64,000 nucleotides of DNA, taken from Bacteroidota bacterium (lineage in GTDB: Bacteria; Bacteroidota; Bacteroidia; AKYH767-A; 2013-40CM-41-45). The stretch's first letter is position 1; every line of letters begins with the position of its first letter. The position numbers and the translations under genes were made by a program. The notes beneath the pieces were generated by a model, which saw only the letters and a program-made list of their open reading frames with translations, had not been told where the DNA came from and did no database searches. Positions 39,435 to 50,184 of this stretch are shown here, piece by piece. The stretch is taken from NCBI GenBank assembly GCA_016720655.1, contig JADKKE010000003.1:186001-250000 (forward strand), in the 5' to 3' direction.

Positions 39435-42400
39435 TTTTGAACGATGAAATTTAATGACTCAATGATTTTATCATCACAGATAATACGAATCAAATACATG
39501 CCATCTTGGAGTAGATCAATTTTCTTTTTAAAAACTATTTGTGATACCGGAATTTGTGTTCTCATTTGTTCTTTGCCTTCTATGTCAAATATACTCAAAA
39601 TACAGTTGTTGAAAGCAGATAAATCTTTTTTATATTGATTTCTCCATCGGTTGGATTTGGGAAAACATTTGCTTTTGAAATTGATTCTTTAATTAAGTTT
39701 TGAGATTCTCGAAGTAAAGATCCGGTCAATTCATCATCAAATTCTTCATCAAGAATTGATCTTGCCATGTAAACAGCAGGACCACCTTCAATGGCAAGTT
39801 GTGCCGAAATGGTATCCAAACTCAGTGTATCCTCTTTTGTTAGTTGACCTAAAGAAAGTACCTTTTCCATGCGGGAATACACTTTCACCATGTTTTCTTC
39901 AAATAGATTCTCGGGTTGAAAATTTAAAAGATCTGTGATCGTCTGCATATAATTTTGATCTTTAAAAGCATTCATCATTTCTTCGAGCATTCCGATATTT
40001 CTTACTGCAAGATCATTGAAAAATTGCTGCCTTTGGAAATCATCCGGCATACCTTGATTCATCAACATAGAATCTGTCGAAAGTAAATGAAATGCGTATG
40101 CTTGTGCAATCCATTTGTTTTCTTCATTGTAAAATGGAAAAACAATTGAATCTTTTATTATAGATTCGGTTAGATCAGAAAATACTTGCGGAAACGTATC
40201 AATAATATTGCAAGGAGATACTCCTGTAACATTAGGGTAACTAGTAATTAGTGGATTTATCCCAGGGCTAAATTTATTTATGCTATCATTTAATATAAAT
40301 CGATGGTAAATATCGATATTGAATCCACTTCCAACAACCCTATTTGACAAAGAGATATTTCTCCACAAGTTGTCTTGAGGTGAACCAGCAGAACCTTGAG
40401 TTGGTAAAGTAATATTGAAAAAATCCATTCCTTTCATACAATTCCACATATCATTCCCGCATAAAATTGTTTGATCGCACATATTTAATCCATTGATTCC
40501 GGTTCCGATATTAAGCAAATAATTATTCTTAATATTGCAAAAGGTCGAACTTTCAAACCGAATCCCCTCATCGACGAAGGAGTTTGATTTGCCTGGATAG
40601 AATAAATGCTGTCGTTTGAGATATTGGTGGTATCAGAATTTACAGCCCAGATTCCATACATTTTTCCGGTATAATTTGTATCGAGCAATTCAATAGTATT
40701 TTCCACAACATCCACATGATCGCATCCATTCAGATAGATGCCTTTTCGCTGGTGCTTCATATGGTTTTGCTTAATCGATGCATTTGTTCTTCCGGGTAAT
40801 CGATTCTGCAATTTAATAGCCCAGTTTACCGCTTCAAATGCAAAAGGAGAAGTATTGAGATTTGATGGGGTATCAAAATAATTTCCCTGAACGGAGACAG
40901 AATTTGCAAGTCTTGGTTCGATAAGAGATATGCCATTGAAGAAATTCGAAACTGTATTTTTGCTTATTGAAATTACAGCGGTACCGGGGCTGTGAATGAG
41001 AATGCTTGCGATTCTGGATGAATCTATCGTGCAGGAATCGATACTTGAATTGATCTTGTTATAGATGGCAATAGCAATTCCACAATTTTTAAAATTAGAG
41101 GAATGCACCTGAATGTTCTGACTTCCTGTATTCGCATTTTTGGAATAAATTCCATAGCCATCGTATCCCCACTGAGCATAGGATGTCCTTAAGTTATCAT
41201 AGTGAAATGTGTACCGTTTCATGTCCTGAAAATCACAATTTGATATCGTAAGCGATGAGCTTTCAGCCTTGATTCCATAGTATAAATGTCGGAACAAGAG
41301 TGAATTGGAAGCACCACCCAAAGCCCAGCCATTCATGTTTTTCACTTCAATACCGGAGTACGCTGATTCATTATCTCCCGTTGGTACCATTGAGCCACTA
41401 TTGTCCTGAGAAGTAAATGTGCTTGAGTGAATGGTTGAAAGCATGGATGTAGCGGAACCGAAGAGATAAACACCTCTGCGGTTTTTATTAAAAAAACAAT
41501 TTGAAACTGAAATTTTTGCACCAACAGTATCGTGGATGGCAAAAAAAGCATCCTCAATCGTATCACCGTTCAGGATCAGATAGGATGTACTGTCTGTAAG
41601 AAAAATTCCATTCCACATCCTGTGACAAGCCTTTAAGTTGGAATTGTTGATGGTGAGTGTCTTTCCCGGTAAAATAAAAATATGGGAAGTTGAATCCATA
41701 AGTAACTGACTGCCGCTTATCACAAAATTTGTATCAATGAAAAAATCTCCAAGTACATTCATGGTCATATTTGTAAAACCAGAGGTGTAATTTGAACTGG
41801 AATCACTGAAAAATGCTGTACTGTCCTGTGAATTACAACAATGAAAAACAGAAATTAAAATAGTATCATAGCCAATGTTGGAACAACCTGTTGCACTTGT
41901 TTGAATCAAATTAATTACTGCTGTTGAATCCGGGGGTGGTGTCAGGCGAAGTTTGCCATATGTCTGAATAAGAAACCCATTCACATACCAGTTGTATATA
42001 GAGCCTGTGTGATAATCGGTTGGACTTAAAATCAAAGAGTCAAAACTCTGATCTCCCCTGCAAAATACCTGTTTACCGGAATCCTGTTCAATGATAATGG
42101 TTGGATGGGGAATGTGTGCCGGTAACCTGAGTCTCCGAAGCGCTTGTTGAATACAACCCTGAGGTGTGATGACATTCACAGAATAATCGTATATATCCTG
42201 AATCGTTACGGTAATAGTAGTACTAGTTTCGTTGGTGGACCATTGATAGCCTGAGCCGGTGATTGGTGCAGGGATTACGGATAAAACTGCAGTGGAATCA
42301 TTTACGCAATCAGCAAAAATGGTGCGTAAAGGATTTGAGTTTACATTTACAACAATCTGATTGGAGGTTCCGGCGCAATTTCCTCCACTAACAATGCAAT

Positions 42401-44050
42401 AATATTCTCCTGACGAATCAACCAAATAGTCTTGCAGTGTAGAAAGTACCTGGTTCGAACCTGTTTTTCTCCATGAATACGATCCGGTCCCGTTGGATCG
42501 AAGGGTCACTTTTTGACCTTCACAAAATGTTGTGGCTCCCATAGCCTGAATAGTTGGCGTAGTTCTTAGGATGACCGTATCAGTAAATGAATAACTGCAA
42601 CCACTTGAGTAATTTAAGGTGAGTGTGATCGGATAAGGACTTGCTGCAATACCCAAGTGCACAGCCGGAAATGAAAGGTTGTTCAGCAGTGAATCCGCTG
42701 ATCCTGTGTTTCCGGAAATGGACAAAATTGTTCCGGCAGAATCGATTTGAAGAGTGTATTGAATACCAGCTTCCCTTGGACCCATATAATAAATATGAAG
42801 TGAATCGCTTGCGGCACTACCGGTACAAATAGGAGAATTGGTATAAAATATACGTGGCCTTTTCAGTGAATCGAGCATGAAGGCAGATGCAAAATAGTGA
42901 AAAGCGCCTGGACGAATATCATTTTCATGAACAGAAAGAATGTCTGTAAGTGAATCAGATCTCCATCGCCTGTAGAAATCTGTTTCAGCCTGAAAAATAT
43001 TGTTTCGGTATCTGTCCCTTAGCCATACTCCCAAATAATCCATGTAATCCCGATTCATTATTTTAGTTTCAGTACTGAAGTAGGGATGATAATCAGTTTT
43101 ATTTCTTGTTGAGGGTTGTTTAAATAGTTGCAGCTGACTTTTCCATCCTGAGCTTGTATATTGATCAGCTGGAGAAATACCATAGTGTACAGCAAGCATT
43201 CTGTCAGCAAGAGGCCGTGATCCATTGTAACCATCAAGTAAATTAACTGCAAGTGAATCTATAAAGTTCTGCCCTGGATTGATATTATTTTTAATGGCCC
43301 GAATATAGACGGCAATACGAATTGAATCGGAGTGCGTGGAATTGTAAAGCAATTTTAATGAATCAGCGTACTGCACCATTGGAACAAAAACGGATTGATA
43401 GTTATTGGATCTCCAATACTCCAACACAAGGTTGAAAAAATCAATATGGCCAGTACATGTCCCACTAAATCGAAGTACACGAAGCAGTTCTTTGACTTTT
43501 TCCGATACTATAAACAACGAATCGTTTGGTTGAAACGTTTGAGTTAATAAATTAACCAGGGAACTACCGGAAGGGAAAATTGCTGCTCGGTCGTAGTTAA
43601 TGATAATGGTGGAGTTGGTGTTGAAAAAGAGGTATCAAAAGAATAGGCGTCTCCAAAAACCTCAGAAGACTCTGATGCCACGCCAATTTCTGATATAGAA
43701 TAGTTGCTTTTAGCTTTTTGTATGAACAAACACAATCCATCAATCAGTGTTTCTCCATTGCTTAACAATGTTCCTGCGGAATCATTGTAATGGAAAACTT
43801 TATATACATCATACAATTCAAGATAAGTAATGTGATTTTGCTTAGCATATTCTAAAAGTGAGTCTTCTTTAGGAGTACCAAGAATGCTAAACGATGCGGC
43901 CACCCGAGGATAGCCGTTATTTTCGGAAGTCGGCGTGAAGTTCAGAAATTGAGTGACTGTTAAACCTCGATGAGGATCGACAGCTTGTCCGTTTAGTTGG
44001 TTGAAGCAAAAAATAAAAAATAGAATCGGTAAACCAGTTAGATTTTTCAT
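39431..44050 (-). CDS. Giant T9SS beta-helix protein, three frameshifts in the assembly
   Basis: Frames 43544-44050, 40485-43517 and 39595-40518 plus a C-terminal piece form one product of about 1,540 residues. Missing bases: T4 at 43576-43579 (restores SGSSLVNLLTQTFQPNDSL), G4 at 40564-40567 (restores SSMRGIRFESSTFCNIKNN) and A6 at 39626-39631 (restores the T9SS tail to the stop at 39431). Order of parts: signal peptide ending LNGQ, N-terminal unrecognised region, PKD/Ig-like repeats (SYSWRKTGSNQVLST; YQWSTNETSTTITV), then a right-handed parallel beta-helix (repeats such as SNCDFQDMKRYTF, NIQVHSSNFKNC, DVVENTIELLD), and a Por tail (FPNPTDGEINIKK). A secreted adhesin or glycan-active protein is likely. 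Confidence 0.82.
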
Positions 44051-44372
44051 CGCCAGAGTATTTAATTTGTTTCATTCTTCATAAACCTATGTATACAGGT
44101 ATGTGAAAGAATGATTAAACCTCTGGATCAAAACGGTGAAAAACAAGCACCAGTTTGAATATGGTAGTTATTGGGAGAATTCGGTAGGTTTTTGCAGAAT
44201 TGAGGAATAGCAATGAAAAAAAAGCATTATTTCAGTGCTGAAATTAATAACCTAGGTTGGAATAGTAATTAATACTGTAAAATTATTCGACCTTCATCTT
44301 GTTCTAATGACGACGAATAGTGGCCGGAACTTTTCATCCGATACTTAATAAAACAGGAACAAACAACAAGGG
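44051..44372. other. 322-bp gap, nothing recognised
   Basis: AT-rich. No gene, terminator with a T run or heptamer array seen. It must contain the promoter of the giant gene on the minus strand, but I could not recognise a -7 box. Confidence 0.4.
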
Positions 44373-45713
44373 CTAACTCTCCAGCTTAAACGTCTCCAAA
44401 AACTTCGTCGTATAATTTCCATTTCGGAAATCTTCGTTACGCATCAATTGCTGGTGAAAAGGAATGGTGGTTTTTACACCTTCAACAACGAATTCGCTGA
44501 GTGCTCTTTCCATTGTATTGATTGCTTCTTCACGGGTTTGAGCTACTGTGATGAGTTTGGCAATCATGGAATCGTAATTGGAAGGAATCACATAGCCGGC
44601 ATAGATGTGTGAATCCACACGTACACCATGTCCACCGGGAACGTGAAGTGTAGTGATTTTGCCAGGAGAAGGGCGGAAATTATTGTAAGGATCTTCGGCA
44701 TTGATCCGGCATTCGATCGCATGCAAACTCGGGAAATAATTTTTTCCGGTGATAGGAATTCCTGCAGCGATTTTAATTTGTTCTTTGATGAGGTCGTAGT
44801 TGATGACTTCTTCTGTAATCGGATGTTCCACCTGGATCCGTGTATTCATTTCCATGAAATAGAAATTGCGGTGTTTGTCGACGAGAAATTCGACTGTGCC
44901 AACACCTTCATATTTCACGGCAAGAGCGGCAGCGATCGCCGCTTCACCCATTTTATCACGGAGTTCGGCAGTCATAAAAGGTGAAGGAGTTTCTTCCATC
45001 AACTTTTGATGACGGCGCTGAATAGAACAATCGCGTTCACTCAGGTGACATGCTTTTCCATACTGATCACCGGCAATCTGAATTTCGATGTGGCGCGGTT
45101 CTTCAATATATTTCTCGAGGTACATTCCTTCGTTGCCGAAAGCAGCACTCGCTTCTTGTCGAGCAGATTCCCAGGCATTTTCAAAATCTTCAGCTTTCCA
45201 AACAATGCGCATTCCTTTTCCACCACCACCGGCGGTTGCTTTCAGGATAATCGGATAGCCAATTTGTTTTGCAATTTTTAATCCGGTCTTCAAATCAGAA
45301 AGTAGTCCGTCGCTCCCGGGAATGGTAGGAACACCGGCTTTCTTCATTGTTTCTTTTGCATTGGATTTATCACCCATCTGATCAATCTGATCCGGTGTGG
45401 CGCCGATAAATTTTACTCCATGTTCCGCACAGATCGCACTGAATTTAGAATTCTCCGAAAGAAAACCATAGCCCGGGTGAATCGCATCCGCATTTGTAAT
45501 TTCAGCGGCTGACATGATTCTTGGAATGTTGAGGTAGGAATCACGGCTCGGTGGAGGACCAATACAAACGGCTTCATCGGCGAAGCGCACATGCAGACTT
45601 TCCCGGTCGGCTGTACTGTACACAGCAACCGTATTGATGCCCATTTCCTTACAGGTACGAATAATACGGAGAGCGATCTCGCCACGATTGGCGATCATTA
45701 TCTTTTTAAACAT
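44373..45713 (-). CDS. accC: Acetyl-CoA carboxylase biotin carboxylase subunit
   Basis: The 446-residue product carboxylates biotin on AccB using ATP and bicarbonate. It starts MFKKIMIANRGEIALRIIRTC, and the ATP-grasp glycine loop is TAGGGGKGMRI. Active-site sequences EKYIEEPRHIEIQIAGD, ERDCSIQRRHQKLMEETPSP, and MNTRIQVEHPITEEV (Glu/Arg for bicarbonate) are all present. Length is normal. accB lies 74 bp upstream on the same strand, as in other Bacteroidota. Confidence 0.97.
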   Translation of the reverse strand: MFKKIMIANRGEIALRIIRTCKEMGINTVAVYSTADRESLHVRFADEAVCIGPPPSRDSYLNIPRIMSAAEITNADAIHPGYGFLSENSKFSAICAEHGVKFIGATPDQIDQMGDKSNAKETMKKAGVPTIPGSDGLLSDLKTGLKIAKQIGYPIILKATAGGGGKGMRIVWKAEDFENAWESARQEASAAFGNEGMYLEKYIEEPRHIEIQIAGDQYGKACHLSERDCSIQRRHQKLMEETPSPFMTAELRDKMGEAAIAAALAVKYEGVGTVEFLVDKHRNFYFMEMNTRIQVEHPITEEVINYDLIKEQIKIAAGIPITGKNYFPSLHAIECRINAEDPYNNFRPSPGKITTLHVPGGHGVRVDSHIYAGYVIPSNYDSMIAKLITVAQTREEAINTMERALSEFVVEGVKTTIPFHQQLMRNEDFRNGNYTTKFLETFKLES

Positions 45714-45787
45714 AGGAGAGCAATATTGTAATACAGTTCCGGGAACACAACCCGAAGGTTCGGATATTCAGTGGGGGAATCGACTTA

Positions 45788-46351
45788 TCAGGATGGATCA
45801 ACGAGGAACAAAGGCTGATCGTATTCGACCGGTGTCGCATTGTCGACCAACACTTTTACTATTCTTCCGCCTACTTCCGATTCAATTTCATTGAAGAGCT
45901 TCATCGCTTCGATGATGCAAAGGACTTTGCCCGGCTTAATTTCATCCCCAACATTAATAAAGACTGGTTTGTCTGGAGATGGTGTCCTGTAAAATGTACC
46001 GATCATCGGTGACTTGATCGTGATATACTTTGACTCGTCATCACCTTTTGCTTTTTCTGCAGGTGGTGCAGAAACGGCTGCCGGTGCGGAGGCTGCAACA
46101 TGAACCGGTGCTGCGGCATGAATTACCTGATGTGCAGGAGCAGCTACGGAATGCATCATGGCACCATGGGTAGTCTTGATTGTAATTTTGAAATCTTTTC
46201 GTTCCAGACTTACTTCGCTTACACCGCTGCTCTGGACAAATTTGATCAGACTTTCAATGTCTTTGAGGTTCATAGATTCTACGCTGGGTTGTGGTTGCGG
46301 CTTTGCAGCCGGAGTTTTTTTCTGCTTCATGTGTGGTGGTTGAGTACCCAT
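45788..46351 (-). CDS. accB: Acetyl-CoA carboxylase biotin carboxyl carrier protein
   Basis: Product of up to 187 residues. The biotin domain at the C-terminus has IEAMKLFNEIESEVGG, with biotin on the Lys of AMKL. The N-terminus contains the recognised start NLKDIESLIKFVQSSGVSEVSLERKDFKI, so translation may really begin at MNLKD (46273, 161 residues); the longer Lys/Pro/Ala-rich extension has no family counterpart. A Pro/Ala-rich linker (about 80-125) joins the two parts. Cotranscribed with accC. Confidence 0.92.
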   Translation of the reverse strand: MGTQPPHMKQKKTPAAKPQPQPSVESMNLKDIESLIKFVQSSGVSEVSLERKDFKITIKTTHGAMMHSVAAPAHQVIHAAAPVHVAASAPAAVSAPPAEKAKGDDESKYITIKSPMIGTFYRTPSPDKPVFINVGDEIKPGKVLCIIEAMKLFNEIESEVGGRIVKVLVDNATPVEYDQPLFLVDPS

Positions 46352-46517
46352 TCTCCAATTTCCGGGGGTTGGGACCGGACATGGAAATTCAAACCTACGT
46401 TAAATTCCAAAAAAAGGCAAAAATACCTGTCGAAAAAGGTGATTAAATTGGTTGCAGTTTTGATGATATACCTGAAAATGATAATACAAAATGCTGAAAT
46501 GGGTGTTAAAAATTGGG

Positions 46518-46680
46518 TATTTAGTATTAGGTATAAAGTATTAGGTAGGGTGTCGCGAAAAATTCAGTGGGAGTGTAGAAGCAGTCCGTCCCTCGTCCCT
46601 CGTCCCCCGTCCCTTTAGTACAGTGTGAGTTTGGAGTTTGAGTGTGGCGGCTGTCCCCCGTCCCTCGTCCCCCGTCCCCT
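46518..46680. repeat. Heptamer arrays between accB and fabH
   Basis: 46518-46545: TATTTAG/TATTAGG/TATAAAG/TATTAGG, four 7-nt units. 46585-46614: GTCCCTC/GTCCCTC/GTCCCCC-type units, repeated in direct orientation at 46653-46680. Between them GAGTTTG-type units. The 331-bp gap has no gene, although in many Bacteroidota efp lies here. Confidence 0.85.
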
Positions 46681-46682
46681 CA

Positions 46683-47672
46683 TCAATGCCCCCATTTCAC
46701 CCAAATACTTCCCCACGTAAATCCACCACCGAAAGCTGCAAGAATCAGATTATCACCTTTTTTTAATTGCTTTTCATAATCCCAAAGACAAAGTGGAATC
46801 GTACCGCTGGTGGTATTGCCATAACGTTCGATATTCAGCATTACTTTTTCTGTACCAACACCCATGCGTCGTGCTGTTGCATCGATGATTCTTTTGTTCG
46901 CCTGATGAGGAACAAGCCAAGCAACATCTTCAGATTTAAGGTGATTCTTTTCCATGATTTCAGCGGAAACATCTGCCATTTTAGTAACAGCTGCTTTGAA
47001 AACCGGTTGCCCGTCCTGGAAAACAAAATGTTCTTTATTGTCAATAGTTTTATAAGATGGCGGGCTCACCGAACCTCCTGATTTTTGATGAAGAAAAGCT
47101 CGACCGGAACCATCACTTCGAAGGATGGAATCTCTGATTCCATAACCTTCAGTGTTCGGTTCGAGGAGAACTGCTCCGGCACCGTCGCCAAAAAGTACGC
47201 AGGTGGTTCTGTCAGTATAATCTACAATGCTTGACATTTTATCTGCACCAACAACAATCACTTTTGTGTATTGACCGGATTCAATGAATTTAGAACCGGT
47301 GACAAGAGCAAAGAGAAATCCGGAACATGCAGCAGAAATATCGTAACCGAATGCATTCACTGCTCCAACTTTGTCGGAGATGATATTCGCTGTAGCAGGA
47401 AAAACATAATCCGGTGTTGTAGTTGCACAGATGATTAATTCTATTTCACTTGCAGCTATTCCGCGCTTTTCCAATAATCGCTTCACCGCCGGTGCTCCCA
47501 GATCCGAGGTTCCAAGTCCGGCACCTTTCAGAATCCTTCTCTCTTTTATCCCTGTACGGGAGATAATCCACTCATCCGTTGTGTCGACCATTTTTTCCAA
47601 TTCCGCATTCGTCAGAACGTAGTCCGGAACATATCCGCTAATTGCTGTAATGGCTGCAGTGATCTTCGTCAT
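46683..47672 (-). CDS. fabH: Beta-ketoacyl-ACP synthase III
   Basis: The 329-residue product condenses acetyl-CoA (or a branched acyl-CoA) with malonyl-ACP to start fatty acid synthesis. The catalytic triad is present: Cys in ISAACSGFLFALVTG (about 115), His in WLVPHQANKRIID (about 255) and Asn in ERYGNTTSGTIP (about 282). Length is normal. It lies upstream of accB/accC in the same direction, so the three genes form a fatty-acid initiation block, now interrupted by heptamer arrays. Confidence 0.96.
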   Translation of the reverse strand: MTKITAAITAISGYVPDYVLTNAELEKMVDTTDEWIISRTGIKERRILKGAGLGTSDLGAPAVKRLLEKRGIAASEIELIICATTTPDYVFPATANIISDKVGAVNAFGYDISAACSGFLFALVTGSKFIESGQYTKVIVVGADKMSSIVDYTDRTTCVLFGDGAGAVLLEPNTEGYGIRDSILRSDGSGRAFLHQKSGGSVSPPSYKTIDNKEHFVFQDGQPVFKAAVTKMADVSAEIMEKNHLKSEDVAWLVPHQANKRIIDATARRMGVGTEKVMLNIERYGNTTSGTIPLCLWDYEKQLKKGDNLILAAFGGGFTWGSIWVKWGH

Positions 47673-47690
47673 TCAATTCAAATTGAATGG

Positions 47691-47698
47691 CAAATGTA
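47691..47698 (-). promoter_or_regulatory. Possible -7 box of fabH
   Basis: Minus-strand TACATTTG fits TAnnTTTG and lies about 19 bp before the ATG. A -33 TTG at the usual distance is not evident. Confidence 0.4.
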
Positions 47699-47880
47699 AA
47701 ATAATTTTGAAAGAGGAAATGTGCTTAAAACTCAATAATAAAGGATTTTATTCGCCTATTAATGATAAATGTCAAGGCCTCATCATTGGATTTTCAGAAA
47801 AAATTCAGAGAAAATGATCGTGCTACTTCAATTCAGTCAAAATCGCTTCCCTGAAGTTTTGCTAACTTTGTCTTTTATAT

Positions 47881-49235
47881 ATGCAAAATAGTGTGGGAAA
47901 AATATTGATTGTTGACGACGAAGAAAAACTTCGGAGTCTTTTGTCACGTGTTATCAGTCTGGAAGGATTCGAGGTATCCGAAGCGCCCAATGCGAAAATC
48001 GCTTTAAAGAAAATCGAACAAAACGAAATTGATGTAGTTATCTGTGATGTAAAATTACCGGATGCAACAGGAATTGAACTTTGCCGACAACTAAAAACAA
48101 TTTCTCCGCTCTCGGAAATTATTATGCTCACAGCATATGGGAATATAGCTGATGGTGTGCAATCGATCAAGAACGGAGCATTTGATTACATCATCAAAGG
48201 AGATGATAACGAAAAAATTATCCCGCTTCTGCATCGTGCTCTGGATAAAGTTCGTTTGCAGCATCGAATTGCTCAATTGGAAAAACAAGTCGGACGGCAG
48301 TATAATTTTGAAACCATTCTTGGGAAAAGTCCGTCTATTGCATTGTCAATTGAATTGGCGAAAAAAGTTTCTTCTTCCGATGCAACAGTATTACTCACCG
48401 GCGAAACGGGGACAGGCAAAGAGGTTTTCGCACAGAGTATTCATTATGCCAGTAGCCGTCGTTCCAAAGCCTTGGTTGCAGTAAATTGCACAGCGATCAG
48501 CAAAGATCTTTTGGAAAGCGAATTGTTTGGTTACAAAGCCGGAGCATTTACAGGTGCGACAAAGGACAAAAAAGGTTTGCTTGAAGAAGCACATGAAGGA
48601 ACATTATTTCTTGATGAAATCGGAGAGATGCAATTGGAATTGCAGGCTAAACTTTTGCGAGTTCTCGAAAATGGTGAGTTTATTGCTTTGGGAGATACGA
48701 AGACGAAGAAAGTGAACGTGCGCATTATCGCGGCAACCAACAGAGATTTACAGATTGAAATAAAAGAAGGAAAATTTCGCCAGGATTTGTTTTATCGTTT
48801 GGCGGTTTTTCAGATTGAACTTCCGGCTTTGCGTGATAGAATGAAAGATGTTCCCATCCTGGCAGAAACATTTTTAAAAACATTTGCTGCAAAAACAAAC
48901 AAACGGATTTCTTCTATTGATGCAGCAGCGATTCAGAAATTACAGCAGCACAATTATCCCGGGAATATCCGTGAACTGAAAAACATTATTGAGCGAGCGG
49001 TAATTTTGTGCTCTGGCGAAACCATTTCAGTTGAAGATTTACCTGTCGAATTGCAAATAGCAGTTTCATCAACGGAAGCAAATTCTCTTTCCGCTTTTGA
49101 CCTGGCGAGTGCGGAAAATTACACATCTTAAAAGTACTAAATCATACCAAAGGCAATAAAACCGAAGCTGCCCGATTGATGAACATAGGCCTTACGACAT
49201 TGTACAGAAAACTCGAAGAATATAAAATTCACTGA
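47881..49235 (+). CDS. NtrC-family sigma-54 response regulator, one frameshift near the C-terminus
   Basis: Two-component regulator of about 450 residues. Receiver: ILIVDDEEKLRSLLSRV with acceptor Asp in VVICDVKLPDATG (about 55) and LTAYGN. AAA+ domain: Walker A GETGTGKEVF (about 174-183), the sigma-54 contact GAFTGA (about 220), Walker B GTLFLDEIGEMQ. The frame stops at 49131; restoring one A in the A4 run 49115-49118 yields EKLHILKVLNHTKGNKTEAARL, then NIGLTTLYRKLEEYKIH, a Fis-type HTH. It lies upstream of kdp genes in the same direction and is likely their regulator. TAACTTTG at 47863-47870 is a candidate -7 box. A terminator follows at 49258. Confidence 0.9.
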
Positions 49236-49257
49236 CAGACAATTCATTTTGAAAAGC

Positions 49258-49284
49258 ACCCTTCCAAAACGGAAGGGTTTTTTT
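49258..49284 (+). terminator. Terminator after the sigma-54 regulator
   Basis: ACCCTTCC and GGAAGGGT pair around a short loop and are followed by eight T. It lies 23 bp after the restored stop codon, so the regulator is transcribed separately from kdp, at least in part. Confidence 0.8.
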
Positions 49285-49410
49285 ATGTGCTTTTTTTTTA
49301 GGGGAATCCAATTCTTGCTCCTAAAATATTGCAATTCAAACTAATATAAACGCTTTAAAGAAATCTTTGAAAAACGGATCGGATTTTGGCAATGCGGGCC
49401 GAATCCACTA

Positions 49411-49773
49411 ATGATTCGCTCCATGATTAAGGATGCAGAAGTAAAAGATGTACTCGGAAAAAATCTTCCGGATTTGGATTTGCAAGCAGAACAATTGAAG
49501 AGTCTTTATAAAACTATTTCCGAGTTTGCTGCTTATACAAAGGAACTAATCAGACAAGGCAACCTGCCACTTGTTAAGGTTTGTTTTGGTACAGCTGAAT
49601 ATTTATTGAAGGAAGGATCTGCAAATGTCAAATCAGCGATTGAAACTCTGTACGTGTATTCGATAACATCATTTCTCGACCTCACAGGTGCTGTTTCAAA
49701 ACAAGTGAAAGAGTTGTTGCCTGTACAGATTCGTGCAGAATATAAAAAGCAAATAAGCAATTCCTGTCCTTGA
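49411..49773 (+). CDS. Small helical protein of unknown function before kdp
   Basis: 120 residues, soluble and mainly helical (VKDVLGKNLPDLDLQAEQLK, then YKTISEFAAYTKELIRQGN, AEYLLKEGSANVKSAIETLY). No signal peptide. It may start at the second Met (49423). The position between a sigma-54 regulator and the kdp genes suggests a link to potassium import, but I do not recognise the family with confidence. Confidence 0.6.
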   Translation: MIRSMIKDAEVKDVLGKNLPDLDLQAEQLKSLYKTISEFAAYTKELIRQGNLPLVKVCFGTAEYLLKEGSANVKSAIETLYVYSITSFLDLTGAVSKQVKELLPVQIRAEYKKQISNSCP

Positions 49774-49866
49774 TTAAAACCAAAATTCAATTTTGTGTTT
49801 TATATCAAGTGCTCGCATGATCGCAGTCAGGTGTTGATCTTAACAGAAGGGTAAATTTAAAATCAA

Positions 49867-49986
49867 TTGGAACGGGGAAAAGATAAGGTCGATGCTCTGC
49901 AAAAAATATTATTGACAATCGTATTGTGGCTGATGGCGATTTGTATTTGCTATATCGTCTATGTGAAAATTAAAACACTGATTTAA
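49867..49986 (+). CDS. Putative 39-aa membrane protein (TTG start)
   Basis: In-frame from TTG at 49867 (a stop lies just upstream at 49858): a charged start LERGKDKVDALQK, then one hydrophobic helix of about 20 residues (ILLTIVLWLMAICICYIVYV) and a short basic end. It lies 20 bp before a further tiny ORF. Coding character cannot be shown from one sequence. Lower confidence than kdpF. Confidence 0.4.
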   Translation: MERGKDKVDALQKILLTIVLWLMAICICYIVYVKIKTLI

Positions 49987-50006
49987 TAAACAAAAACACG
50001 AACAAA

Positions 50007-50090
50007 ATGATAACTCTCTTACTCACTGCCTCCGGACTTTTATGTTTCTGGGGTTTTTATAAATCGATTGATATCTTAGAAAAAATCTAA
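50007..50090 (+). CDS. Putative 27-aa membrane protein upstream of kdpF
   Basis: ATG 50007, TAA 50088. One hydrophobic helix (TLLLTASGLLCFWGFY), then a short polar end KSIDILEKI. It is 4 bp before kdpF in the same direction. It does not resemble KdpF itself. It could be a second small subunit or stabiliser of the K+ pump; this is inference from position. Confidence 0.5.
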   Translation: MITLLLTASGLLCFWGFYKSIDILEKI

Positions 50091-50094
50091 AAAA

Positions 50095-50172
50095 ATGATC
50101 GCACTATTCATCATCGCATTGCTCATGTTTGTATACATGGGCTATGTACTTACGAAACCAGAAAAATTTTAA
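50095..50172 (+). CDS. kdpF: Potassium-transporting ATPase subunit F
   Basis: 25 residues: one hydrophobic helix (ALFIIALLMFVYMGYVL) and a short TKPEKF end, which fits the size, topology and C-terminus of KdpF. KdpF stabilises the KdpFABC complex in the inner membrane. The gene ends 12 bp before kdpA. Confidence 0.8.
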   Translation: MIALFIIALLMFVYMGYVLTKPEKF

Positions 50173-50184
50173 ATAAGCAATTTC

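Noticed and set aside
38766..43579. Programmed ribosomal frameshifting in the cargo genes
   Set aside because: The sites differ in base (A, T, G), lack shared slippery heptamers or stimulators, and occur in unrelated genes such as dxs.
49236..50184. Sigma-54 promoter before kdp
   Set aside because: TTTGGCAATGCGGGCC near 49386 has GG but no GC at the required spacing. I cannot support a -24/-12 element.
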